Shown: positions 35,383 to 44,719 of the stretch, in pieces
Numbering within the stretch: position 1 is the stretch's first letter
How the letters are laid out: the number at the start of each line of letters is the position of its first letter
From: Lentisalinibacter salinarum
Lineage (GTDB): Bacteria; Pseudomonadota; Gammaproteobacteria; Steroidobacterales; Woeseiaceae
Assembly (NCBI RefSeq): GCF_040706555.1
Contig: NZ_JAPDRH010000002.1
Span: forward strand, 248,001-312,000
Length of the DNA stretch: 64,000 nucleotides
Reading direction: 5' to 3'
Position numbers and translations under genes: made by a program
The notes under the pieces: model-generated
Seen by the model: only the letters and a program-made list of their open reading frames with translations
What the model was told of the DNA's origin: nothing
The model's database searches: none

Positions 35383-36104
35383 GCGCTCGCCTCCCGGGCG
35401 GCCAGCACCGCCTCCACCGCCTCCCGGTGCTGCTCCGGCGAGGCGTCGCCGTCGTAGGGCCGGCGGTAATGGCTGCGCACCGACGGCCGCTCGCAGGCCG
35501 CGGCGAACCAGTCGGCAAGGCCCGGCCAGCGGCTGCGCCAGTCGCCGCAGGCATTACCGGGGATGTCGTCCCGGCCGCTCGCCCAGCCGTCGATGTAGCT
35601 CACACCCTGCAGGAGTCCGGCATGGCCGATGTCGAATCCGCGCCAATCACCGGCCTCCCGCTCCAGGACGTCGAACGAGCGGGTCACCTTCGGCCAGAGC
35701 CAGTCGAACAGGCCGGCCCGGCGCTCCGCCGGTTCGCGCCAGCATTCCATGCTCATCTGCACGGCGCACTCGAACAGGGCGTCGCCCAGCGACAGCCGGC
35801 GCAGGGCATCGAAGCGGGCGAGACCGCCGGCCGGATAGAGGGGCTCGCCGCGGGACAGGCTGTCGAGGTACTCCACCACCACCTGACTCTGGTACAGCAC
35901 GGTGCCGTCGTCCAGCGCGAGGAACGGCACCTTGCCCAGCGGGTTCAGGGGCGTCGTGTCGTAGCGTCCGGCCACCCATTCCCCGTCCAGATTGCGGAAC
36001 GGGAAGGACGGCACGGTCACGATCTCGCCGGCCAGCCCGGCCTCGTGCGCCACCACGAGCACCTTGTGGGCGAAGTCGTGGAACGGCGAATAGAAAAGCC
36101 TCAT
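35379..36104 (-). CDS. Glutathione S-transferase-like protein
   Basis: A 241-residue GST-fold protein: MRLFYSPFHDFAHKVLVVAHEAGLAGEIVTVPSFPF at the start, cis-Pro region LNPLGKVPFLALDDGTVLYQSQVVVEYLDSL, and a helical C-terminal domain (WLWPKVTRSFDVLEREAGDWRGFDIGHAGLLQGVSYIDGW). The glutathione gamma-glutamyl binding pair is Gln-Ser rather than Glu-Ser. It overlaps both neighbours by 4 bp, within a run of coupled genes (glyoxalase-like, GST, GST). It is diverged from the downstream GST, so the two are not a recent duplication. Confidence 0.88.
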   Translation of the reverse strand: MRLFYSPFHDFAHKVLVVAHEAGLAGEIVTVPSFPFRNLDGEWVAGRYDTTPLNPLGKVPFLALDDGTVLYQSQVVVEYLDSLSRGEPLYPAGGLARFDALRRLSLGDALFECAVQMSMECWREPAERRAGLFDWLWPKVTRSFDVLEREAGDWRGFDIGHAGLLQGVSYIDGWASGRDDIPGNACGDWRSRWPGLADWFAAACERPSVRSHYRRPYDGDASPEQHREAVEAVLAAREASA

Positions 36105-36916
36105 AAACGCTCCGGCTCGAACACCACGCCGACGCCACCGGCCCGGTCCGGCGCGACCGCCAGCCCCTCCGGCACCTGCCGGAACGGCACGGCATTCGCT
36201 GTCAGCACGGCCGCCGCCGCCTGCGGGTCTCGCACGGCGACACCGAGGCCGGCGAACGGCGGGCAGCCGTCGACGGCGTCGCCGAACAGATCGATCATGG
36301 CGGCGACCGGCCGGGCTTCGAGCGCTATGCCCTCATCGGCAGCGAGCGCGGCGCAACCGTCCGGGAGACTTCTGCCTCTGTACAGGAGCCGGGTGATGCC
36401 GGTCGCCGTGTTCGGGTGGTTCGCCACGGCCGGCTGAAAGACGAGCCCCGGCGTCTCGTGGCGCACGCAGGCCATCAGTACCTCGGGGCAGGCGTCGGCG
36501 GCGACGGGGAACCAGCGGAACCGCGCGGTGCCGCCGGCACCGTAGTGGATGCCGCGGGCCGCCTCGCTCACGGGCCCCGGCGCCAGGCCCCGTGCCTCCA
36601 GCGTCGCCCGCCGGGCCTCGATGTCGTCGGCGGCGAGAATGACGAGGCGCAGGCCGCCGCCGCTGTCCAGGAACCGGGCGAGGTGATGGTCCGGGGACGG
36701 CCGCTCGACGGCCGTGAGCTCGATGTAGTCCGCCGCGAACATGACGTGGGCGCTGAACTGCCCCAGTCCGCGAGGCTCGCCGTCGTCGCCGATGCCGATC
36801 AGCTCCTCGGGCCCCGCCACCCGGAAGCCCAGCGCCTCCCAGTCCCGCTTAAGGGGTGCGATGGCATCGCCGAGGATGCCGACGTGATCCACGGGCAGCC
36901 GGCAGGCCGTCGTCAT
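36101..36916 (-). CDS. Glyoxalase-like (VOC superfamily) protein
   Basis: A 271-residue protein with two VOC-like halves: DHVGILGDAIAPLKRDWEALGFRVAGPEELIGIGDDGEPRGLGQFSAHVMFAADYIELTAV at residues 10-70, and a second half with HPNTATGITRLLYRGRSL... GLGVAVRDPQAAAAVLTANAVPF. VOC enzymes are metal-dependent dioxygenases, lyases or glyoxalases; His in DHVG and Glu in YIELTAV are candidate metal ligands. It overlaps the MFS gene upstream (ATGA) and a GST gene downstream (4 bp), so it belongs to the same catabolic operon and may act with the GSTs. Confidence 0.82.
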   Translation of the reverse strand: MTTACRLPVDHVGILGDAIAPLKRDWEALGFRVAGPEELIGIGDDGEPRGLGQFSAHVMFAADYIELTAVERPSPDHHLARFLDSGGGLRLVILAADDIEARRATLEARGLAPGPVSEAARGIHYGAGGTARFRWFPVAADACPEVLMACVRHETPGLVFQPAVANHPNTATGITRLLYRGRSLPDGCAALAADEGIALEARPVAAMIDLFGDAVDGCPPFAGLGVAVRDPQAAAAVLTANAVPFRQVPEGLAVAPDRAGGVGVVFEPERL

Positions 36917-38286
36917 CGCGCGGCCTCCCCGGCCGGGGGCGAGAGTTCGGCGATGATGCGCCGGAACGGCTTCTGCGCGAGCGTGAGCAGGACGATCGAG
37001 AGTATGCCGCCCACCAGCGCGATGGTGGCGATGGACCAGTGCAGCATCATGTCGTCGCGGAAGACGAAATCGGTCACGAGCGCCGTCGCCGTGCCTCCGA
37101 AGCCGATGCCGGTGAGGTTGACGACGAAAAGATATACGGCCGACATCTGCGCCCGCATGGCGGGCGGCGTCATCAGCTGCAGCCCGGCGGCAGCCGGGCC
37201 GAACGGGAAGCTGGAGAAGAACAGCACCGGGGCAAACAGAAACAGGGACAGGCGCGGGTCGGGCACCAGCGTGGCGGTGATCGCCACCGGCGTCAGGCAG
37301 ATGGCGCCGGTCAGCGCCGCTTTTACCGGGGCGTCGGTATGGCCCCGGGCCGAGAGCCAGTCCGAGAACAGCCCGCCGCAGATGATGCCCAGCCCGCCGA
37401 AGACCACGGTGAGCAGGCCGAGCTGCGGCCCGATGGCGCCACGGTCCACGCCGTGGATACGGATGAAGTACTCGGCCGCCCAGGCCATGATGCCGTTGAA
37501 CATCAGCGTGATCATGGCGAAGCCGACGAAGTGCAGCGCATACACCCGGCGGTTGCGCACCGCGTAGGCGATCACCTCCGATACGGGCATGGAGCCGATC
37601 AGGTCGCCCCGGCCCCGGCGCTCCGGCTCCTTCAGCGTCAGCATGAACAGCGCCACCAGCATTCCCGGCGCGCCCACGATGATGAAGGTGGCCTGCCAGG
37701 CGGCCAGGTGACCGACCACCGGCAGGGTGATGCCGCCCATCGCGTCGATGGTGGCGATGAGCACGCCGCCGATGATGAACGACAGGCCGATGCCCACGAA
37801 TACGCCGCTGGAGTAGATGCCGATGGCCCGGCCCAGCTTCTCCTTCGGGAACAGATCCGCCAGCATGGAATAGGCGGCGGGAGAGAGCGCCGCCTCGCCC
37901 ACGCCGACGGCTACCCGCGCGGCGAACAGCTGCCAGAACGAGCGGGCCAGGCCGCAGCAGACGGTGGCCAGGCTCCAGAACGCCACACCCAGCGCGATGA
38001 TGTTGCGCCGGTTCCGGCGGTCGGCGAGGCGGCCGATGGGCACGCCGAGCAGCGTATAGAAGACGGCGAAGGCGAGGCCGTGCAGGAGGCTGAACGCCGA
38101 GTCGCTGATGCCGAGGTCCGCCCGGATGGGACCGACCATCAGGGAGAGAATCTGACGGTCGATATAGGAGAAGGTGTAGGCCACCGTCAGGATGCCCACG
38201 GCATACCAGGCCATGGGCGGTGCGGCGGGCACCCCGCCCTGGGGGACCCGGGTCTCGGTATCGGCCTCGGTACTGGCCATGGGCAT
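36913..38286 (-). CDS. MFS transporter (spinster/ACS-like)
   Basis: A 457-residue, 12-helix major facilitator protein. The YTFSYIDRQILSLMVGPIRADLGISDSAFSLLHGLAFAVFYTLLGVPIGRLADRRNRRNII stretch (loop 2-3 motif G-x-x-x-D-R-x-x-R-R) is typical of the spinster-like and anion:cation symporter groups that often accompany TonB receptors in sphingomonad and marine gammaproteobacterial catabolic loci. It would import the compound that the TonB receptor brings into the periplasm. It lies 62 bp after the receptor gene and overlaps the glyoxalase-like gene by 4 bp. Confidence 0.92.
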   Translation of the reverse strand: MPMASTEADTETRVPQGGVPAAPPMAWYAVGILTVAYTFSYIDRQILSLMVGPIRADLGISDSAFSLLHGLAFAVFYTLLGVPIGRLADRRNRRNIIALGVAFWSLATVCCGLARSFWQLFAARVAVGVGEAALSPAAYSMLADLFPKEKLGRAIGIYSSGVFVGIGLSFIIGGVLIATIDAMGGITLPVVGHLAAWQATFIIVGAPGMLVALFMLTLKEPERRGRGDLIGSMPVSEVIAYAVRNRRVYALHFVGFAMITLMFNGIMAWAAEYFIRIHGVDRGAIGPQLGLLTVVFGGLGIICGGLFSDWLSARGHTDAPVKAALTGAICLTPVAITATLVPDPRLSLFLFAPVLFFSSFPFGPAAAGLQLMTPPAMRAQMSAVYLFVVNLTGIGFGGTATALVTDFVFRDDMMLHWSIATIALVGGILSIVLLTLAQKPFRRIIAELSPPAGEAAR

Positions 38287-38348
38287 TCCCCGTTGCCGGT
38301 GCGGCGCCGCCGGCGCTCAGGCCGGCGGCGCCGCATCCGTGATGCGGA

Positions 38349-40583
38349 TCAGAACCTCAGCGTGGCTTCCACGCCCCAGGAGCGGCCCGGAGCCGGGTAA
38401 CCCAGCCCCGCGCCGATGTTGAAGCGATCCGCCGGATTGCCCTCGCTGAGGGACGTGAAGCGCACCGTATTCTGGAAGTATTCCTCGTCGGTCAGGTTCT
38501 TGCCGTAGGCGGCCAGCTCCCAATCGCCGTCCGCCGAGACCCAGGCGACGCGGCCGTCCACCAGCGTCGTGGCATCCTGGCCGATGAGCGGATCGTTGAA
38601 CTGGGTGTGGAACAGCTCGCTCTGGTAGCTCACCTGGCCGAAGATGCGCACCTCCGCCCCGCTGCGAAGACCGACGGTGTAGGTGCTGTTCACATTGCCC
38701 TTCCACTCCGGCGCGTTCTGCAGGTTGTTGCCGGAGACGTCCACCACCCGGGTCTCCCCGGGCCCGGCGCCCATGCAGGGCCCGGCCAGCTCGGCCGGGG
38801 TGGCATCGGCGGGGCAGCGGCCGAAGGCCGAGAGGAACTCCTCGAACTCCGTGTTGAGGTAGCCGATGCTCGCGTTCACCACCAGCGCGGGAATGGGATT
38901 GGCGGAGAGCTCGAACTCGGCGCCCCAGACCGTCGCGTCGGCGGCGTTCGTCGTCACGGTGAGGCCGTCCTGGAAGGTCGAGACCTGCAGGTCCGTGTAG
39001 TCGTAGTAGAAGAACGAGCCGTTCAGTCGCAGGCGGCCGTCGGCGCTGTCGGACTTGAAGCCCGTCTCGAAGGCCCAGATCTCCTCCGGCTCGAAGGCAG
39101 GCGTCGCGTCGAAGGCATTCCAGCCGCCCGACTTGAAGCCCTTGGTGACCGAGCCGTAGATCATCAGCGCGTCCCGCGGGCGATACTCGAGCACGAAGCG
39201 CGGGGAGACGTCCTCCCAGCTCTCCGTGGAGTCGCGGGTGGTGAACACGGTGACCGGGTTCGGGCTCGCGAGCCCCGAGTTGTCGCCGAAGATGGCGCCC
39301 ACGCTGGTGAAGTCCTTCTTCTCCTCGTCGGAGTAGCGCAGGCCGAAGGTACCCGTCCACTGCTCCGAGAAATCGTAGCTCACCTCGCCGAACAGCGCCT
39401 TCGCGCGGGTCTCGTCGGTGTTGGGGATGATGAAGCTCACCACGCCGAAGGAGGGATGGGTCGCCCGGCCGAGGCCCAGCGCGCCCTCCTTGTCCTCGTC
39501 GAGGTAATAACCGCCGACGAGCCACTGCAGCCGGCCCTCGCCCGTCGAGGAGAGCCGGACCTCCTGGGAGAGCTGGTCCGACTCGTACTGGAAGTAGGAG
39601 CGGGTCACCTCGATCTCGGTGCCGTCGGTGTTGAAGAAGAAGTCGCTCTCGTAGTCACGCCAGCCGGTCACCGAGGTCAGCATCATGGTCTCGCCGACGG
39701 GTATGTTCAGCGTGGCGGTCAGCCCGGCCGTGTCCCAGTCATGGAACGTCGGCAGGTTATTGCGGGTCTCGTCGAAGGCCTGGGGCAGCGCGCCGTTCAC
39801 GACGGCGAACGACAGATCGTCCAGCGGCTTCGACGAACGATTGCCGCTGGTGAAGTCGCTGTAGTCGGCGATCAGCGTGAAGTCCGCGCCGTCGTCGCCC
39901 TCGTACTGCAGGATCGCCCGGGTGGCGACCAGGTCCTGATCGTCGATCTCCTCGGCGCCGCCCGGCTCCAGGTCGTCGGTGAAGCCGTCGTCCTGCAGAT
40001 AGCGGGCGGCGATGCGGCCCTGCCAGTTCTCGCCGAGCGGGCCGCTCAGCGCGCCCTGAAGCTCGCGCCGGTCCCACTCGCCGTAGCCGGCGGTCACGTA
40101 GCCCTCGGTCTCGGGCGTCGGCATGCGGGAGATGATGTTGATGGCGCCGCCGGTCGCGTTACGGCCGTAGAGCGTGCCCTGGGGCCCCTTCAGGATCTCG
40201 ATGCGCTCCACGTCGAGGAACTGGGTGAGTCCCATCTGGGGACGGCCGAGGTAGACGCCGTCCTGGTGCAGCGCGACGCTCGGGTCGATGGTGACGCCGA
40301 ACGCATCGGTACCGATGCCGCGGATGTAGATCTGCGCCTCGCCGCCGGCCCGGCTGAACGACATGCCCGGCGTCTGCACGTACAGATCCATCACGTCGTC
40401 GATATTGAGTTCCTCCAGCCGGTCGCCGCTCACTGCCGCGATGGAGATGGGCACCTCCTGCAGGCTCGCCTCCCGTTTCTCCGCCGTGACGACGATCTCC
40501 TCCAGCGCCGGCTCCTGCGCCTGCGCCGCGCCCGCCGCAGCGAGCAGCACGGCCGCCATGATTGTTGTGGTTCCTGATCGCAT
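38349..40583 (-). CDS. TonB-dependent receptor (catabolic island)
   Basis: A 744-residue outer-membrane receptor. Signal peptide MRSGTTTIMAAVLLAAAGAAQA, TonB box EEIVVTAEKREASLQEVPISI, plug with QIYIRGIGTDAFG and RIEILKGPQGTLYGRNATGGAINIISRMPT, and a barrel ending in the aromatic residue F (ATLRF). AGGAGA lies seven bases before the chosen ATG; the open frame extends 40 residues further but those are Arg-rich and have no initiation signal. It lies between hyuB (64 bp upstream) and the MFS gene (62 bp downstream) on the same strand. It has no STN domain, so it is controlled by other means, probably the GntR regulator. Confidence 0.93.
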   Translation of the reverse strand: MRSGTTTIMAAVLLAAAGAAQAQEPALEEIVVTAEKREASLQEVPISIAAVSGDRLEELNIDDVMDLYVQTPGMSFSRAGGEAQIYIRGIGTDAFGVTIDPSVALHQDGVYLGRPQMGLTQFLDVERIEILKGPQGTLYGRNATGGAINIISRMPTPETEGYVTAGYGEWDRRELQGALSGPLGENWQGRIAARYLQDDGFTDDLEPGGAEEIDDQDLVATRAILQYEGDDGADFTLIADYSDFTSGNRSSKPLDDLSFAVVNGALPQAFDETRNNLPTFHDWDTAGLTATLNIPVGETMMLTSVTGWRDYESDFFFNTDGTEIEVTRSYFQYESDQLSQEVRLSSTGEGRLQWLVGGYYLDEDKEGALGLGRATHPSFGVVSFIIPNTDETRAKALFGEVSYDFSEQWTGTFGLRYSDEEKKDFTSVGAIFGDNSGLASPNPVTVFTTRDSTESWEDVSPRFVLEYRPRDALMIYGSVTKGFKSGGWNAFDATPAFEPEEIWAFETGFKSDSADGRLRLNGSFFYYDYTDLQVSTFQDGLTVTTNAADATVWGAEFELSANPIPALVVNASIGYLNTEFEEFLSAFGRCPADATPAELAGPCMGAGPGETRVVDVSGNNLQNAPEWKGNVNSTYTVGLRSGAEVRIFGQVSYQSELFHTQFNDPLIGQDATTLVDGRVAWVSADGDWELAAYGKNLTDEEYFQNTVRFTSLSEGNPADRFNIGAGLGYPAPGRSWGVEATLRF

Positions 40584-40647
40584 TTTCTCTCTCCTGGGTC
40601 GTCTTCCCGTTCCGGCCGTCCGCCGCGGACGCACCGGTATCCTGCCG

Positions 40648-42522
40648 TTAGTCCGCCCGGTCGCCGGCGCGGAGTCTCTCCGTCTCTTCCCTGTCCACGT
40701 CACGGCCGTCGTCCGTCAGAACGACGCCGTAGTCACGGCGGGCCTCCGCCGCCGTGATCAGTCCGTCCAGCACGTCATCGAGCACCGCCTGCGGATCGCG
40801 CAGGCGGGGATCGCCGTAGCCCGCGCTGCACACCAGGCGGATCTCCAGCCGGTCGCCCGCGCGCAGCTGGCGGTTCGAGACCTTCGCGGGCAGCGACTCC
40901 GCGCCCGGCGTGTCCGGATTCAGTATCACCTCGCCGGGCCGGCCGTCGGCGCCGCCGAACAGCCCGCGCGGCGGGTCGATGCTGCGGTTGTCGCCGGTGG
41001 AGCTGATGCCCGTGTCGGCCAGGAAACGCCAGCGCTTCACCGCGCCGAGGCCGCCGCGCCAGCGTCCGGCCGCAGGTGGCGCGTCGCGCAACTCGTAGCG
41101 CTCGCACAGGAGAGGCGCGCCGAGCTCCATCTCCTCCACCGGGTTATTGCGGGTGTTGGCCATGAGCGCATCGATGGCGTCCAGGCCGTCGCTGCCGTGG
41201 CGGCCACCGTAGGAACCCTCGTTCACCTCGATGATCACCCAATAGTCGTCCGCACGGTCGTCTGCACCCTTGCCGCCGCGTCCGCTGTACGCGAAGCACG
41301 ACACGTTGGCGGAATTCCCCGCCGTGACGGCCTCCGGCATGACCTCGGCCAGGCATTGCATCACCTGGTCGGGAATCCGGTTGATCTGGGTGAAGCGGGC
41401 CTCGCAGCCGTGCGGGTGTTCGGGGTTGAAGATCGTGCCCTCCGGCGCGATGACGTGCACCGGCCGGAACACGCCGTCGTTCTGGGGTATCTGGCCGCCC
41501 GGCTTCGCCTCGTCCAGCAGCAGTGCGCGCACCGCGAAATTGGCGGTGGGCAACACACTACCCTCGAACGGGCAGTTGAATCCGGTCTCCACCTGCTCGT
41601 TCGAGCCGGTGAGATCCACGTAGATGTCGCTGCCGTCCACCAGCACGCGGGTGGCCACCCGCAGCGGTTCGCCGAAGTGCTTGCCGTCGTCCTCCAGCCA
41701 GCCGAGCGGGGCCTCGTACAGCCCGTCCGGCAGCGCCTCGATGCGCCGGCGCATCAGCGCCTCCGCATAGTCCATCCACTCTTCGGCGGCGCTCATCACC
41801 GTGTCGATGCCGTAGCGGCCGGCCAGCTCGCCGAAACGCCGGACGCCGAGACGGCAGCACGCGATCATGGCCTCCAGGTCGCCGGTGTTCGCCTCCGGCG
41901 TTCGCACGTTGTCCATGATCAGCGACCACACTGCGTCGTTGCGCCTGCCCGCCTCGTAGATCTTTACGGCGTCAATTACCTGGCCCTCCGCCCAGAAGTC
42001 CGGAACGTCCACGGAGAAACCGGGCGTCGCCGCGCCGATGTCGACCATGTGCCCGGTGCAGCCGGCGAAGCCGATGTGTTGTTCGCCCGCGAATATGGGA
42101 ACCAGCACGCCGTAGTCCGGCGCGTGGGACGCACCGTGGTAGGGATGGTTGTGCAGAATCACGTCGCCGGGGGCATAGCTGCCGCGGTGCTTGCGGTCGA
42201 TACCGCGCACGTAGGCAGGCAGCGAGCCGCAGTGCATGGGCGTCGAGTCGCTCTCGCAAATCTGGCGGCCGTGGAAATCCAGGATGCCGGCGCCGATGTC
42301 CCGCGACTCGCGCATGATGGAGGAATACGCCATGCGATAGAGGAGTTCGGCCATCTCAGTCGCCACCGCATGCAGTGCGCCGCCCACCACCTGCAGCGAG
42401 ACCGGATCCACGGCCACCCGCTCCCAGCGCCGCTCCACGTCCGCGCCGATGCCGGTCGAGCGGGCCGAGGCGCGGTCGATGGCGGCGGCGACGTCCTCCA
42501 GCTTGCGCACGCCCTCAGCCAT
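40648..42522 (-). CDS. hyuB: Hydantoinase B / oxoprolinase-type subunit
   Basis: A 624-residue HyuB-type subunit: DPVSLQVVGGALHAVATEMAELLYRMAYSSIMRESRDIGAGILDFHGRQICESDSTPMHCGSLPAYVRGI near the start, the metal-ligand region GDVILHNHPYHGASHAPDYGVLVPIF, HMVDIGAATPGFSVDV, and NCPFEGSVLPTANFAVRALLL later. The family works with HyuA as N-methylhydantoinase, 5-oxoprolinase or acetophenone/acetone carboxylase-like enzymes, all ATP-dependent. It has an unusual 40-residue extension before the first conserved block. The gene overlaps hyuA by 8 bp. The actual substrate is not evident. Confidence 0.93.
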   Translation of the reverse strand: MAEGVRKLEDVAAAIDRASARSTGIGADVERRWERVAVDPVSLQVVGGALHAVATEMAELLYRMAYSSIMRESRDIGAGILDFHGRQICESDSTPMHCGSLPAYVRGIDRKHRGSYAPGDVILHNHPYHGASHAPDYGVLVPIFAGEQHIGFAGCTGHMVDIGAATPGFSVDVPDFWAEGQVIDAVKIYEAGRRNDAVWSLIMDNVRTPEANTGDLEAMIACCRLGVRRFGELAGRYGIDTVMSAAEEWMDYAEALMRRRIEALPDGLYEAPLGWLEDDGKHFGEPLRVATRVLVDGSDIYVDLTGSNEQVETGFNCPFEGSVLPTANFAVRALLLDEAKPGGQIPQNDGVFRPVHVIAPEGTIFNPEHPHGCEARFTQINRIPDQVMQCLAEVMPEAVTAGNSANVSCFAYSGRGGKGADDRADDYWVIIEVNEGSYGGRHGSDGLDAIDALMANTRNNPVEEMELGAPLLCERYELRDAPPAAGRWRGGLGAVKRWRFLADTGISSTGDNRSIDPPRGLFGGADGRPGEVILNPDTPGAESLPAKVSNRQLRAGDRLEIRLVCSAGYGDPRLRDPQAVLDDVLDGLITAAEARRDYGVVLTDDGRDVDREETERLRAGDRAD

Positions 42523-44608
42523 CCGCCGGCTCCGTGAAAGCGACGATGAGATTGCCGTAGCGGTCCACCTCGGCGAGGGTGCCGGGCGGCAGTATCGTGG
42601 TGGTATCGGCCTGCTCGATGACCGCCGGGCCGGCGATCCGGTTGCGGGCCTTCAGCCCGGAGCGGGCGTAGAACGCGGTTTCGTGACCGATGGCTTCGTT
42701 GCCCTGCACGAAACGCACCGGGCGCGTATCGAGCAGCGCTGCCTCGTCCGGTTGCGCGCCGCCCGCCTCCACCTCCGGCGTGACCGGCGGCGGTACGTGG
42801 CCGATGCCGGCGAGGCCCACGTTGACGATCATCACCGGCTTGTCGTCGAAGCGGCGCAGGTAGGCCTGCTCGTGGGCCCGATGGAAACCCTCGATTACCG
42901 CGGCCACCCAGTCGCCGTCGACCGGCACGGGCGGTACCTCCACCGGCAGCTCGTAGCCCTGTCCCACGTAGCGGCATTCGGCCAGCCAGCGCAGCGTCGT
43001 ATCCTCCTCCGCAAAACCGGCGCGCCGGAGTTGGCCGGCCGCCTGTTCGGCGAGCGAGCGGTAGGCGGACTCGATGCGTGCGGCGTCCGGCTCCTGCAGC
43101 GACGCCCACAGCGTCGCCCGGTACTCGTATTTGGTGTCGGTGGCCAGCAGTCCGGCCGCCGCGCCCACGCCCGGGCGTGTCGGCACGACCACCCTGGGGA
43201 TGGCCAGCTGGGCCGCGGCCTCGCAGGCGAACGCCGCGCCGGCGCCGCCGTAGGGCACCAGCGCGAAGTCCCGCGGGTCGTAGCCCTTGGTCACGCTGTT
43301 GATGCGTATGGCTTCCACCATGTTGCTGACCGCGATGCGGTAGATGCCCGCGGCCGCCTCGTACAGGCCGAGACCGAGCGGCTCGGCGACGCCGCTGCGC
43401 ACCGCCTCCGCGGCGGCCGCCACGTCGACGGAAAGACCCGAGGCCGCGAGCGCCTCTTCCCGGAACCACCCGAGCACCACCATGGCGTCGGTCACCGTGG
43501 GCTCGGTGCCGCCGCGCCCGTAGCACGCGGGTCCGGGCACGGCACCGGCGCTGCGCGGGCCGACGCGGAACATGCCGCCTTCGTCCCGCCAGGCGATCGA
43601 GCCGCCGCCGGCGCCGATGGTGTCGATGTCGACCATCGGGATCATGGCGTCGTAGCCGCCCACGCGGGTGTCGAGCAGGTGCTTCATGCGCAGGTCGCCC
43701 GCGGGCGCCACGCCGATATCCGCCGACGTGCCGCCCACGTCCAGCGTGATCACGCTCGGATTGTCGGTCTGACGGCCCACCCGGATGCCGGCGATGAGGG
43801 CGCCGACCGGACCCGACAGCAGCAGCGACACCGGGCGCTCGCGGGCCTCCGCCGCGGGCACGAGGCCGCCGGCGGAGGTCATCAGATTCAGCTCGCTGGC
43901 TACGTTCATGGCAGCGAGTTCGGCCGCGAAACGGTCCAGGTAGCGAGCGGTGCGGGGTCCCACGTAGGCGTTCAGCGCCGTGGTCGAGAACCGCTCGTAC
44001 TCGCGGTACAGCGGCGTAACCGCATGGCTGAGCGAGACGTAGAGACCGGGCGCCTCCTCCTCGATGATGTCGCGGATGCGCCGTTCGTGGGCCGGGTTCA
44101 GAAACGACATCAGGCAGCACACCGCGATGGCATCCACCCTGTCGTCCGCCAGCCGCCGCGCGGCCTCCCGCACCTCGTCCTCGGCGAGCGCCGTGGCCAC
44201 CTCGCCGGCCGGCGCGGTGATGCGCTCGCTGACCGGCAGGCGATGGCGGCGGCGGACCAGCGGCGAGCTCTGCCGCGGCACCTCCTGGCCGTGGGAGAAG
44301 TTGTACGGCCGGTCCTTGCGGCCGATGTGCAGCACGTCCCGGAAGCCGCGGGTGGTGATCATCCCGACCCGGGCGCCGTTCTTCTCCAGCAGGATGTTGG
44401 TGGCCACGGTGGTGCCGTGGACCAGGAAATCGAGATCCTCGGGACGGCGTCCGGCGCGGCGCAGGAGTTCCGCCAGGCCCTCGAGGCCCGCGCGGGCGGG
44501 ATCGTCGGGCGTGGATGGCAGCTTGTGCACCACGACATCGGCCGACTCGTCATCCCAGAAGACGAGGTCGGTGAAGGTTCCGCCGATGTCGAGCCCCGCC
44601 CGCTGCAT
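42515..44608 (-). CDS. hyuA: Hydantoinase A / oxoprolinase-type subunit
   Basis: A 697-residue HyuA-type subunit with the actin-like ATPase fold: GLDIGGTFTDLVFWDDESADVVVHKLPSTPDDPARAGLEGL, LVHGTTVATNILLEKNGARVGMITTRGFRDVLHIGRKDRP, and the central VITLDVGGTSADIGV and GAGGGSIAWRDEGGMFRVGPRSAGAVPGPACYGRGG blocks. It hydrolyses ATP to activate a cyclic amide or ketone for the HyuB partner. An AATTGGTATACCAAATT palindrome lies 29 bp upstream of its ATG, matching one in front of the MmgE/PrpD gene; this suggests control by the adjacent GntR protein. It is the first gene of a long operon running to the GSTs. Confidence 0.94.
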   Translation of the reverse strand: MQRAGLDIGGTFTDLVFWDDESADVVVHKLPSTPDDPARAGLEGLAELLRRAGRRPEDLDFLVHGTTVATNILLEKNGARVGMITTRGFRDVLHIGRKDRPYNFSHGQEVPRQSSPLVRRRHRLPVSERITAPAGEVATALAEDEVREAARRLADDRVDAIAVCCLMSFLNPAHERRIRDIIEEEAPGLYVSLSHAVTPLYREYERFSTTALNAYVGPRTARYLDRFAAELAAMNVASELNLMTSAGGLVPAAEARERPVSLLLSGPVGALIAGIRVGRQTDNPSVITLDVGGTSADIGVAPAGDLRMKHLLDTRVGGYDAMIPMVDIDTIGAGGGSIAWRDEGGMFRVGPRSAGAVPGPACYGRGGTEPTVTDAMVVLGWFREEALAASGLSVDVAAAAEAVRSGVAEPLGLGLYEAAAGIYRIAVSNMVEAIRINSVTKGYDPRDFALVPYGGAGAAFACEAAAQLAIPRVVVPTRPGVGAAAGLLATDTKYEYRATLWASLQEPDAARIESAYRSLAEQAAGQLRRAGFAEEDTTLRWLAECRYVGQGYELPVEVPPVPVDGDWVAAVIEGFHRAHEQAYLRRFDDKPVMIVNVGLAGIGHVPPPVTPEVEAGGAQPDEAALLDTRPVRFVQGNEAIGHETAFYARSGLKARNRIAGPAVIEQADTTTILPPGTLAEVDRYGNLIVAFTEPADG

Positions 44609-44637
44609 GCTGCTCTCCGAATCCCGATACAGCGCAA

Positions 44638-44649
44638 TTGGTATACCAA
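44638..44649. promoter_or_regulatory. Predicted GntR operator upstream of hyuA
   Basis: TTGGTATACCAA is a perfect 12-bp palindrome, in the range of the TNGTNNNACNA-type sites bound by FadR/FCD-group GntR regulators. It lies 29 bp before the hyuA ATG, in the gntR-hyuA gap. A weaker relative, TTGTATACCA, is at 44701-44710. Confidence 0.75.
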
Positions 44650-44719
44650 ATTAGCGCTTCAGGCAAGAAAACCGTGTCGAGAGGCCGATAATGGCGGTTG
44701 TTGTATACCAGTCGGGCAG

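Noticed and set aside
40584..40703. 40-residue N-terminal extension of the catabolic-island TonB receptor
   Set aside because: Arg/Thr/Pro-rich; would place the signal peptide internally. AGGAGA before the inner ATG decides the start.
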